Source of the DNA: Auanema rhodensis
Lineage: Eukaryota; Nematoda; Chromadorea; Rhabditida; Rhabditidae
DNA: 64,000 nt
Reading direction: 5' to 3'
Assembly: GCA_964057225.1 (NCBI GenBank)
Contig: OZ059896.1
Coordinates: 1,550,001-1,614,000, forward strand
Under the pieces are notes generated by a model. The model did no database searches and was not told the origin of the DNA. It saw only the letters and a program-made list of their open reading frames with translations. The position numbers and the translations under genes are program-made. Shown here piece after piece: positions 43,820-55,338 of the stretch. Within the stretch, counting starts at the first letter, position 1. Every line of letters begins with the position of its first letter.

Positions 43820-46800
43820 TCATGGTAACCATGACTTTGAAATTTACGTGAACTTTAATTTATGCTAATTAAATGTACACGTGATGTGCACTTGGTATGT
43901 AACTCGCTTCACGTGAAAGATAAAGAGATGCGGTTTTCAAAATTAAATTCCCCATGTCCATATTAGTCTAAAAACAAATTTTTATTGATATTGGTTCATG
44001 GTAACCATGACTTTGAAATTTACGTGAACTTTAATTTATGCTAATTGAATGTACACGTGATGTGCACTTGGTATGTAACTCGCTTCACGTGAAAGATAAA
44101 GAGATGCGGTTTTCAAAATTAAATTCCCCATGTCCATATTAGTCTAAAAACAAATTTTTATTGATATTGGTTCATGGTAACCATGACTTTGAAATTTACG
44201 TGAACTTTAATTTATGCTAATTAAATGTACACGTGATGTGCACTTGGTATGTAACTCGCTTCACGTGAAAGATAAATAGATGCGGTTTTCAAAATTAGAT
44301 TCCCCATGTCCAAATTAGTCTAAAAACAAATTTTTATTGATATTGGTTCATGGTAACCATGACTTTGAAATTTACGTGAACTTCAATTTATGCTAATTTA
44401 ATGTACACGTGATGTGCACTTGGTATGTAACTCGCTTCACGTGAAAGATAAAGAGATGCGGTTTTCACAATTAGATTCCCCATGTCCATATTAGTCTAAA
44501 AACAAATTTTCATTGATATTGGTGCATGGTAACCATGACTTTGAAATTTACGTGAACTTTAATTTATGCTAATTAAATGTACACGTGATGAGCACTTGGT
44601 ATGTAACTCGCTTCACGTGAAAGATAAAGAGATGCGGTTTTCAAAATTAGATTCCCCATGTCCATATTAGTCTAAAAACAAATTTTTATTGATATTGGTT
44701 CATGCTAACCATGACTTTGAAATTTACGTGAACTTTAATTTATGCTAATTGAATGTACACGTGATGTGCACTTGGTATGTAACTCGCTTTACGTGAAAGA
44801 TAAAGAGATGCGGTTTTCAAAATTAGATTCCCCATGTCCATATTAGTCTAAAAACAAATTTTTATTGATATTGGTTCATGGTAACCATGACTTTGAAATT
44901 TACGTGAACTTTAATTTATGCTAATTGAATGTACACGTGATGTGCACTTGGTATGTAACTCGCTTCACGTGAAAGATAAAGAGATGCGGTTTTCAAAGTT
45001 AGATTCCCCATGTCCAAATTAGTCTAAAAACAAATTTTTATTGATATTGGTTCATGGTAACCATGACTTTGAAATTTACGTGAACTTTAATTTATGCTAA
45101 TTAAATGTACACGTGATGTGCACTTGGTATGTAACTCGCTTCACGTGAAAGATAAAGAGATGCGGTTTTCACATTTAGATTCCCCATGTCCATATTAGTC
45201 TAAAAACAAATTTTTATTGATATTGATTCATGGTAACCATGACTTTGAAATTTACGTAAACTTCAATTTATGCTAATTAAATGTACACGTGATGTGCACT
45301 TGGTATGTAACTCGCTTCACGTGAAAGATAAATAGACGCGGTTTTCAAAATTAGATTCCCCATGTCCAAATTAGTCTAAAAACAAATTTTTATTTATATA
45401 GGTTCATGGTAACCATGACTTTGAAATTTACGTGAACTTTAATTTATGCTAATTTAATGTACACGTGATGTGCACTTGGTATGTAACTCGCTTCACGTGA
45501 AAGATAAAGAGATGCGGTTTTCACAATTAGATTCCCCATGTCCATATTAGTCTAAAAACAAATTTTTATTGATATTGATTCATGGTAACCATGACTTTGA
45601 AATTTACGTGAACTTCAATTTATGCTAATTAAATGTACACGTGATGTGCACTTGGTATGTAACTCGCTTCACGTGAAAGATAAATAGACGCGGTTTTCAA
45701 AATTAGATTCCCCATGTCCAAATTAGTCTAAAAACAAATTTTTATTGATATTGGTTCATGGTAACCATGACTTTGAAATTTACGTGAACTTTAATTTATG
45801 CTAATTTAATGTACACGTGATGTGCCCTTGGTATGTAACTCGCTTCACGTGAAAGATAAAGAGATGCGGTTTTCAAAATTAGATTCCCCATGTCCATATT
45901 AGTCTAAAAACAAATTTTTATTGATATTGGTTCATGGTAACCATGACTTTGAAATTTACGTGAACTTCAATTTATGCTAATTAAATGTACACGTGATGTG
46001 CACTTGGTATGTAACTCGCTTCACGTGAAAGATAAAGAGATGCGGTTTTCAAAATTAGATTCCCCATGTCCATATTAGTCTAAAAACAAATTTTTATTGA
46101 TATTGGTTCATGGTAACCATGACTTTGAAATTTACGTGAACTTCAATTTATGCTAATTAAATGTACACGTGATGTGCACTTGGTATGTAACTCGCTTCAC
46201 GTGAAAGATAAAGAGATGCGGTTTTCAAAATTAGATTCCCCATGTCCATATTAGTCTAAAAACAAATTTTTATTGATATTGGTTCATGGTAACCATGACT
46301 TTGAAATTTACGTGAACTTTAATTTTTGCTAATTTAATGTACACGTGATGTGCACTTGGTATGTAACTCGCTTCACGTGAAAGATAAATAGATGCGGTTT
46401 TCAAAATTAGATTCCCCATATCCAAATTAGTCTAAAAACAAATTTTTATTGATATTGGTTCATGGTAACCATGACTTTGAAATTTACGTGAACTTTAATT
46501 TATGCTAATTAAATGTACACGTGATGTGCACTTGGTATGTAACTCGCTTCACGTGAAAGATAAAGAGATGCGGTTTTCAAAATTAGATTTCCCATGTCCA
46601 TATTAGTCTAAAAACAAATTTTTATTGATATTGGTTCATGGTAACCATGACTTTGAAATTTAGGTGAACTTTAATTTATGCTAATTAAATGTACACGTGA
46701 TGTGCACTTGGTATGTAACTCGCTTCACGTGAAAGATAAAGAGATGCGGTTTTCAAAATTAGATTCCCCATGTCCATATTAGTTTAAAAACAAATTTTTA

Positions 46801-49800
46801 TTGATATTGGTTCATGGTAACCATGACTTTGAAATTTACGTAAACTTTAATTTATGCTAATGAAATGTACACGTGATGTGCACTCGGTATGTAACTCGCT
46901 TCACGTGAAAGATAAATGGATGCGGTTTTCAAAATTAGATTCCCCATGTCCATATTAGTCTAAAAACAAATTTTTATTGATATTGGTGCATGGTAACCAT
47001 GACTTTGAAATTTAGGTGAACTGTAATTTATGCTAATTAAATGTACACGTGATGTGCACTTGGTATGTAACTCGCTTCACGTGAAAGATAAAGAGATGCG
47101 GTTTTCAAAATTAGATTCCCCATGTCCATATTAGTCTAAAAACAAATTTTTTATTGATATTGGTTCATGGTAACCATGACTTTGAAATTTACGTGAACTT
47201 TAATTTATGCTAATGAAATGTACACGTGATGTGCACTCGGTATGTAACTCGCTTCACGTGAAAGATAAAGAGATGCGGTTTTCACAATTAGATTCCCCAT
47301 GTCCATATTAGTCTAAAAACAAATTTTTATTGATATTGATTCATGGTAACCATGACTTTGAAATTTACGTAAACTTCAATTTATGCTAATTAAATGTACA
47401 CGTGATGTGCACTTGGTATGTAACTCGCTTCACGTGAAAGATAAATAGACGCGGTTTTCAAAATTAGATTCCCCATGTCCAAATTAGTCTAAAAACAAAT
47501 TTTTATTTATATAGGTTCATGGTAACCATGACTTTGAAATTTACGTGAACTTTAATTTATGCTAATTAAATGTACACGTGATGTGCACTTGGTATGTAAC
47601 TCGCTTCACGTGAAAGATAAATAGACGCGGTTTTCAAAATTAGATTCCCCATGTCCAAATTAGTCTAAAAACAAATTTTTATTTATATTGGTTCATGGTA
47701 ACCATGACTTTAAAATTTACGTGAACTTTAATTTATGCTAATTTAATGTACACGTGATGTGCACTTGGTATGTAACTCGCTTCACGTGAAAGATAAATAG
47801 ACGCGGTTTTCAAAATTAGATTCCCCATGTCCAAATTAGTCTAAAAACAAATTTTTATTTATATTGGTTCATGGTAACCATGACCTTGAAATTTACGTGA
47901 ACTTTAATTTATGCTAATTTAATGTACACGTGATGTGCACTTGGTATGTAACTCGCTTCACGTGAAAGATAAAGAGATGCGGTTTTCACAATTAGATTCC
48001 CCATGTCCATATTAGTCTAAAAACAAATTTTTATTGATATTGGTGCATGGTAACCATGACTTTGAAATTTACGTGAACTTTAATTTATGCTAATTAAATG
48101 TACACGTGATGGGCACTTCGTATGTAACTCGCTTCACGTGAAAGATAAATAGATGCGGTTTTCCAAATTAGATTCCCCATGTCCAAATTAGTCTAAAAAC
48201 AAATTTTTATTGATTTTGGTTCATGGTAACCATGACTTTGAAATTTACGTGAACTTTAATTTATGCTAATTTAATGTACACGTGATGTGCCCTTGGTATG
48301 TAACTCGCTTCACGTGAAAGATAAAGAGATGCGGTTTTCAAAATTAGATTCCCCATGTCCATATTAGTCTAAAAACAAATTTTTATTGATATTGGTTCAT
48401 GGTAACCATGACTTTGAAATTTACGTGAACTTTAATTTATGCTAATTAAATGTACACGTGATGTGCACTTGGTATGTAACTCGCTTCACGTGAAAGATAA
48501 AAAGATGCGGTTTTCAAAATTAGATTCCCCATGTCCATATTAGTCTAAAAACAAATTTTTATTGATATTGGTTCATGGTAACCATGACTTTGAAATTTAG
48601 GTGAACTTTAATTTATGCTAATTAAATGTACACGTGATGTGCACTTGGTATGTAACTCGCTTCACGTGAAAGATAAAAAGATGCGGTTTTCCAAATTAGA
48701 TTCCCCATGTCCAAATTAGTCTAAAAACAAATTTTTATTGATATTGGTTCATGGTAACCATGACTTTGAAATTTACGTGAACTTTAATTTATGCTAATTT
48801 AATGTACACGTGATGTGCCCTTGGTATGTAACTCGCTTCACGTGAAAGATAAAGAGATGCGGTTTCCAAAATTAGATTCCCCATGTCCATATTAGTCTAA
48901 AAACAAATTTTTATTGATATTGGTTCATGGTAACCATGACTTTGAAATTTACGTGAACTTTAATTTATGCTAATTAAATGTACACGTGATGTGCACTTGG
49001 TATGTAACTCGCTTCACGTGAAAGATAAAGAGATGCGGTTTTCAAAATTAGATTCCCCATGTCCATATTAGTCTAAAAACAAATTTTTATTGATATTGAT
49101 TCATGGTAACCATGACTTTGAAATTTACGTGAACTTTAATTTATGCTAATTAAATGTACACGTGATGTGCACTTGGTATGTAACTCGCTTCACGTGAAAG
49201 ATAAAAAGATGCGGTTTTCCAAATTAGATTCCCCATGTCCAAATTAGTCTAAAAACAAATTTTTATTGATATTGGTTCATGGTAACCATGACTTTGAAAT
49301 TTACGTGAACTTTAATTTATGCTAATTTAATGTACACGTGATGTGCCCTTGGTATGTAACTCGCTTCACGTGAAAGATAAAGAGATGCGGTTTCCAAAAT
49401 TAGATTCCTCATGTCCATATTAGTCTAAAAACAAATTTTTATTGATATTGGTTCATGGTAACCATGACTTTGAAATTTACGTGAACTTTAATTTATGCTA
49501 ATTAAATGTACACGTGATGTGCACTTGGTATGTAACTCGCTTCACGTGAAAGATAAAGAGATGCGGTTTTCAAAATTAGATTCCCCATGTCCATATTAGT
49601 CTAAAAACAAATTTTTATTGATATTGGTTCATGGTAACCATGACTTTGAAATTTAGGTGAACTTTAATTTATGCTAATGAAATGTACACGTGATGTGCAC
49701 TCGGTATGTAACTCGCTTCACGTGAAAGATAAATGGATGCGGTTTTCAAAATTAGATTCCCCATGTCCATATTAGTCTGAAAACAAATTTTTATTGCTAT

Positions 49801-50310
49801 TGGTTCATGCTAACCATGACTTTGAAATTTACGTGAACTTTAATTTATGCTAATTAAATGTACACGTGATGTGCACTTGGTATGTAACTCGCTTCACGTG
49901 AAAGATAAAGAGATGCGCTTTTCAAAATTAGATTCCCCATGTCCATATTAGTCTAAAAACAAATTTTTATTGATATTGGTTCATGGTAACCATGACTTTG
50001 AAATTTACGTGAACTTTAATTTATGCTAATTAAATGTACACGTGATGTGCACTTGGTATGTAACTCGCTTCACGTAAAAGATAAAGAGATGCGGTTTTCA
50101 AAATTAGATTCCCCATGTCCATATTAGTCTGAAAACAAATTTTTATTGATATTGGTTCATGGTAACCATGACTTTGAAATTTACGTGAACTTCAATTTAT
50201 GCTAATTAAATGTACACGTGATGTGCACTTGGTATGTAACTCGCTTCACGTAAAAGATAAATGGATGCGGTTTTCAAAATTAGATTCCCCATGTCCATAT
50301 TAGTCTGAAA

Positions 50311-52070
50311 ACAAATTTTTATTGATATTGGTTCATGGTAACCATGACTTTGAAATTTACGTGAACTTTAATTTATGCTAATTAAATGTACACGTGATGT
50401 GCACTTGGTATGTAACTCGCTTCACGTGAAAGATGAAGAGATGCGGTTTTCAAAATTAGATTCCCCATGTCCATATTAGTCTAAAAACAAATTTTTATTG
50501 ATGTTGGTTCATGGTAACCATGACTTTGAAATTTACGTGAACTTTAATTTATGCTAATTAAATGTACACGTGATGTGCACTTGGTATGTAACTCGCTTCA
50601 CGTGAAAGAAAAAGAGATGCGGTTTTCAAAATTAGATTCCCCATGTCCATATTAGTCTAAAAACAAATTTTTATTGATATTGGTTCATGGTAACCATGAC
50701 TTTGAAATTTACGTGAACTTTAATTTATGCTAATTAAATGTACACGTGATGTGCACTTGGTATGTAACTCGCTTCACGTGAAAGATAAAGAGATGCGGTT
50801 TTTAAAATTAGATTCCACATGTCCATATTAGTCTAAAAACAAATTTTTATTGATATTGGTTCATGGTAACCATGACTTTGAAATTTACGTGAACTTTAAT
50901 TTATGCTAATTAAATGTACACGTGATGTGCACTTGGTATGTAACTCGCTTCACGTGAAAGATAAAGAGATGCGGTTTTCAAAATTAGATTCCCCATGTCC
51001 ATATTAGTCTAAAAACAAATTTTTATTGATATTGGTGCATGGTAACCATGACTTTGAAATTTACGTGAACTTTAATTTATGCTAATTAAATGTACACGTG
51101 ATGTGCACTTGGTATGTAACTCGCTTCACGTGAAAGATAAAGAGATGCGGTTTTCAAAATTAGATTCCCCATGTCTATATTAGTCTAAAAACAAATTTTT
51201 ATTGATATTGGTTCATGGTAACCATGACTTTGAAATTTACGTGAACTTTAATTTATGCTAATTAAATGTACACGTGATGTGCACTTGGTATGTAACTCGC
51301 TTCACGTGAAAGATGAAGAGATGCGGTTTTCAAAATTAGATTCCCCATGTCCATATTAGTCTAAAAACAAATTTTTATTGATATTGGTTCATGGTAACCA
51401 TGACTTTGAAATTTACGTGAACTTTAATTTATGCTAATTAAATGTACACGTGATGTGCACTTGGTATGTAACTCGCTTCACGTGAAAGAAAAAGAGATGC
51501 GGTTTTCAAAATTAGATTCCCCATGTCCATATTAGTCTAAAAACAAATTTTTATTGATATTGGTTCATGGTAACCATGACTTTGAAATTTACGTGAACTT
51601 TAATTTATGCTAATTAAATGTACACGTGATGTGCACTTGGTATGTAACTCGCTTCACGTGAAAGATAAAGAGATGCGGTTTTTAAAATTAGATTCCACAT
51701 GTCCATATTAGTCTAAAAACAAATTTTTATTGATATTGGTTCATGGTAACCATGACTTTGAAATTTACGTGAACTTTAATTTATGCTAATTAAATGTACA
51801 CGTGATGTGCACTTGGTATGTAACTCGCTTCACGTGAAAGATAAAGAGATGCGGTTTTCAAAATTAGATTCCCCATGTCCATATTAGTCTAAAAACAAAT
51901 TTGTATTGATATTGGTGCATGGTAACCATGACTTTGAAATTTACGTGAACTTTAATTTATGCTAATTAAATGTACACGTGATGTGCACTTGGTATGTAAC
52001 TCGCTTCACGTGAAAGATAAAGAGATGCGGTTTTCAAAATTAGATTCCCCATGTCTATATTAGTCTAAAA
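50311..52070 (+). repeat. 5-monomer HOR, 880-bp unit, two copies
   Basis: An offset of 880 bp (5 x 176) joins AGATGAAGAG (50431/51311), AAAGAAAAAGAG (50606/51486), GATTCCACATG (50811/51691) and ATGTCTATATT (51171/52051). Private differences are few: GATGTTGG near 50500 against GATATTGG, and AAATTTGTATTG near 51898 against AAATTTTTATTG. This is the shortest HOR in the array and lies about 1.2 kb from the boundary with array 2. Confidence 0.8.
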
Positions 52071-53227
52071 ACAAATTTTTATTGATATTGATTCATGGTA
52101 ACAATGACTTTGAAATTTACGTGAACTTTAATTTATGCTAATTAAATGTACACGTGATGTGCACTTGGTATGTAACTCGCTTCACGTGAAAGATAAAGAG
52201 ATGCGGTTTTCAAAATTAGATTCCCCATGTCCATATTAGTCTAAAAACAAATTTTTATTGATATTGGTTCATGGTAACCATGACTTTGAAATTTACGTGA
52301 ACTTTAATTTATGCTAATTAAATGTACACGTGATGTGCACTTGGTAGGTAACTCGCTTCACGTGAAAGATAAAGAGATGCGGTTTTCAAAATTAGATTCC
52401 CCATGTCCATATTAGTCTAAAAACAAATTTTTATTGATATTGGTGCATGGTAACCATAACTTTGAAATTTACGTGAACTTTAATTTATGCTAATTAAATG
52501 TACACGTGATGTGCACTTGGTATGTAACTCGCTTCACGTGAAAGATAAAGAGATGCGGTTTTCAAAATTAGATTCCCCATGTCCATATTAGTCTAAAAAC
52601 AAATTTTTATTGATATTGGTTCATGGTAACCATGACTTTGAAATTTACGTGAACTTTAATTTATGCTAATTAAATGTACACGTGATGTGCACTTGGTATG
52701 TAACTCGCTTCACGTGAAAGAAGAAGAGATGCGGTTTTTAAAATTAGATTCCCCATGTCCATATTAGTCTAAAAACAAATTTTTATTGATATTGGTTCAT
52801 GGTAACCATGACTTTGAAATTTACGTGAACTTTAATTTATGCTAATTTAATGTACACGTGATGTGCACTTGGTATGTAACTCGCTTCACGTGAAAGATAA
52901 AGAGATGCGGTTTTCACAATTAGATTCCCCATGTCCATATTAGTCTAAAAACAAATTTTTATTGATATTGGTGCATGGTAACCATGACTTTGAAATTTAC
53001 GTGAACTTTAATTTATGCTAATTAAATGTACACGTGATGTGCACTTGGTATGTAACTCGCTTCACGTGAAAGATAAAGAGATGCGGTTTTCAAAATTAGA
53101 TTCCCCATGTCCATATTAGTCTAAAAACAAATTTTTATTGATATTGGTTCATGGTAACCATGACTTTGAAATTTACGTGAACTTTAATTTATGCTAATTA
53201 AATGTACACGTGATGTGCACTTGGTAT

Positions 53228-53240
53228 GTAACTTGTCAAA
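53228..53240. other. Junction between the two satellite arrays
   Basis: Array 1 runs to monomer position 81 (GTATGTAACT, ending at 53233) and array 2 starts at once with TGTCAAAATG (53234). The consensus of array 1 would continue CGCTTCACG. With the known variant TAACTTGC, bases 53233-53235 (TTG) fit both arrays, so 1-3 bp of microhomology is possible. There is no spacer, no target-site duplication and no transposon end. On the array 2 side, the break falls immediately after the A/T palindrome that ends every 351-bp copy. On the array 1 side, it is four bases before TTCACGTGAA. Monomers on both sides are close to their family norm and not degenerate. Confidence 0.9.
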
Positions 53241-53584
53241 ATGTTTTTGGAAGCAATTTTGAGTGTACATGGAAACTCAACATACACTAGTGCATCATTT
53301 TTCAAACGATCATAACTAATTTTTGTATTAAGCTTTTCTCAATGTAGTTTAGTGCATTCGATGCGGATTTTTAAGCTGCGTAGATCTGTGTTATCAGATT
53401 TGCGCTAGCTTAAAAATGCACCGAGATATCAACTGATATAAGTTCACACTTATATCCTTGATTTTCACCCTGAAGAATTAATTTTTTCGTTGAATAACAT
53501 TGTCCATCGTTTTTGCCTTGAAAAAAGGAATCTAAAAACATCTACTTTTTGCTAAATTATCTTGAAATTTTTCGAAAAAATTTT
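53234..53584 (+). repeat. Representative 351-bp monomer (class A) and its stem-loops
   Basis: This copy shows the inverted repeats of the unit. (1) TTGAGT 53259-53264 pairs with ACTCAA 53275-53280, and AGTGTA 53262-53267 with TACACT 53283-53288, as overlapping alternatives. (2) ATTTTTAAGCT 53367-53377 pairs perfectly with AGCTTAAAAAT 53407-53417, and the 29-bp loop contains ATCTG/CAGAT. (3) ATATCA-AC-TGATAT lies at 53426-53439, overlapping GATATAAGT 53435-53443 paired with ACTTATATC 53448-53456. (4) The palindrome TTTTTCGAAAAA is at 53568-53579, followed by more A/T. Such dyads are common in satellites; whether any of them folds in DNA or RNA is not shown here. Confidence 0.9.
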
Positions 53585-55338
53585 TGTCAAAATGTTTTTG
53601 GAAGCAATTTTGAGTGTACATGGAAACTCAACATACACTAATGCATCATTTTTCAAACGATCATAACTAATTTTTGTATTAAGCGTTTCTCAATGTAGTA
53701 TAGTGCATTCGATGCGGATTTTTAAGCTGCGTCGATCTGTACTATCAGATTTGCGCTAGCTTGAAAATGCACCGAGATATCAACTGATATAAGTTCACAC
53801 TTATATCCTCGATTTTCACCCTGAAGAATTAATTTTTTCGTTGAATAACATTGTCCATCGTTTTTGCCTTGAAAAAAGGAATCTAGAAACATCTACTTTT
53901 TGCTAAATTATTTTGAATTTTTTCGAAAAAAGTTTTGTCAAAATGTTTTTGGAAGCAATTTTGAGTGTACATGGAAACTCAACATACACTAATGCATCAT
54001 TTTTCAAACGATCATAACTAATTTTTGTATTAAGCTTTTCTCAATGTAGTTTAGTGCATTCGATGCGGATTTTTAAGCTGCGTAGATCTGTGTTATCAGA
54101 TTTGCGCTAGCTTAAAAATGCACCGAGATATCAACTGATATAAGTTCACACCTATATCCTCGATTTTCACCCTGAAGAATTAATTTTTTCGTTGAATAAC
54201 ATTGTCCATCGTTTTTGCCTTGAAAAAAGGAATCTAGAAACATCTACTTTTTGCTAAATTATTTTGAAATTTTTCGAAAAAAGTTTTGTCAAAATGTTTT
54301 TGGAAGCAATTTTGAGTGTACATGGAAACTCAACATACACTAATGCATCATTTTTCAAACGATCATAACTAATTTTTGTATTAAGCTTTTCTCAATGTAG
54401 TTTAGTGCATTCGATGCGGATTTTAAGCTGCGTAGATCTGTGTTATCAGATTTGCGCTAGCTTAAAAATGCACCGAGATATCAACTGATATAAGTTCACA
54501 CTTATATCCTCGATTTTCACCCTGAAGAATTAATTTTTTCGTTGAATAACATTGTCCATCGTTTTTGCCTTGAAAAAAGGAATCTAAAAACATCTACTTT
54601 TTGCTAAATTATTTTGAAATATTTCGAAAAAATTTTTGTCGAAATGTTTTTGGAAGCCATGTTGAGTGTACATGGAAACTCAACATACAGTAATGCATCA
54701 TTTTTCAAACGATCATAACTAATTTTTGTATTTAGCTTTTCTCAATGTAATATAGTGCATTCGATGCGGATTTTTAAGCTGCGTAGATCTGTGTTATCAG
54801 ATTTGCGCTAGCTTAAAAATGCACCGAGATATCAACTGATATAAGTTCACACCTATATCCTCGATTTTCACCCTGAAGAATTAATTTTTTCGTTGAATAA
54901 CATTGTCCAACGTTTTTGCCTTGAAAAAAGGAATCTAAAAACATCTACTTTTTGCTAAATTATTTTGAAATTTTTCGAAAAAAGTTTTGTCAAAATGTTT
55001 TTGGAAGCAATTTTGAGTGTACATGGAAACTCAACATACACTAATGCATCATTTTTCAAACGATCATAACTAATTTTTGTATTAAGCGTTTCTCAATGTA
55101 GTAAAGTGCATTCGATGCGGAATTGTAAGCTGCGTCGATCTGTACTAACAGATTTGCGCTAGCTTGAAAATGCACCGAGATATCAACTGATATAAGTTCA
55201 CACCTATATCCTCGATTTTCACCCTGAAGAATTAATTTTTTCGTTGAATAACTATGTCTATCGTTTTTGCCTCAAAAAAAGGAATCTAAAAACATCTACT
55301 TTTCGCTAAATTATTTTGAAATTTTTCGAAAAAATTTT

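Larger units (their letters stand above)
1..53233 (+). repeat. Satellite array 1: 176-bp monomer, about 302.5 copies
   Basis: This is a continuous head-to-tail array with a 176-bp unit. Taking GGTAACCATG as the monomer start, copies begin at 1, 177, 353, 529 and so on to 53153, and the last copy stops after 81 bp. Shared one-base deletions (7 copies, first near 7428), two-base AT insertions (3 copies) and one extra T (near 47150) cancel out, so 302 monomers occupy exactly 302 x 176 = 53152 bp. Monomers are about 32% GC and very similar to each other. No copy is inverted and no foreign sequence interrupts the array. No open frame is sustained, so the array is noncoding. Satellites of this length are typical of eukaryotic centromeres and pericentromeres; that location is inferred, not shown. 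The array begins before the window, so its true length is unknown. Confidence 0.98.

Noticed and set aside
1-53233. CRISPR-like array of repeats and spacers
   Set aside because: The whole 176-bp unit is repeated with no unique spacers, and the unit is far longer than a CRISPR repeat.
1-53233. Assignment to a named satellite family or species
   Set aside because: I do not recognise either consensus with confidence. A search of Dfam or Repbase and of insect assemblies with one monomer of each would decide.
53228-53240. Transposon insertion at the array junction
   Set aside because: No terminal inverted repeats, target-site duplication, poly-A tail or coding remnant is present at the boundary.
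53259-53288. Transposon terminal repeats from AGTGTA...TACACT
   Set aside because: The arms are only 6 bp, enclose 15 bp and occur in every monomer, so they are an internal dyad of the satellite.
53234-53584. The 351-bp unit as an old dimer of the 176-bp unit
   Set aside because: The length fits, but I could not align either half of the 351-bp unit with the other half or with the 176-bp monomer beyond short AT-rich words.
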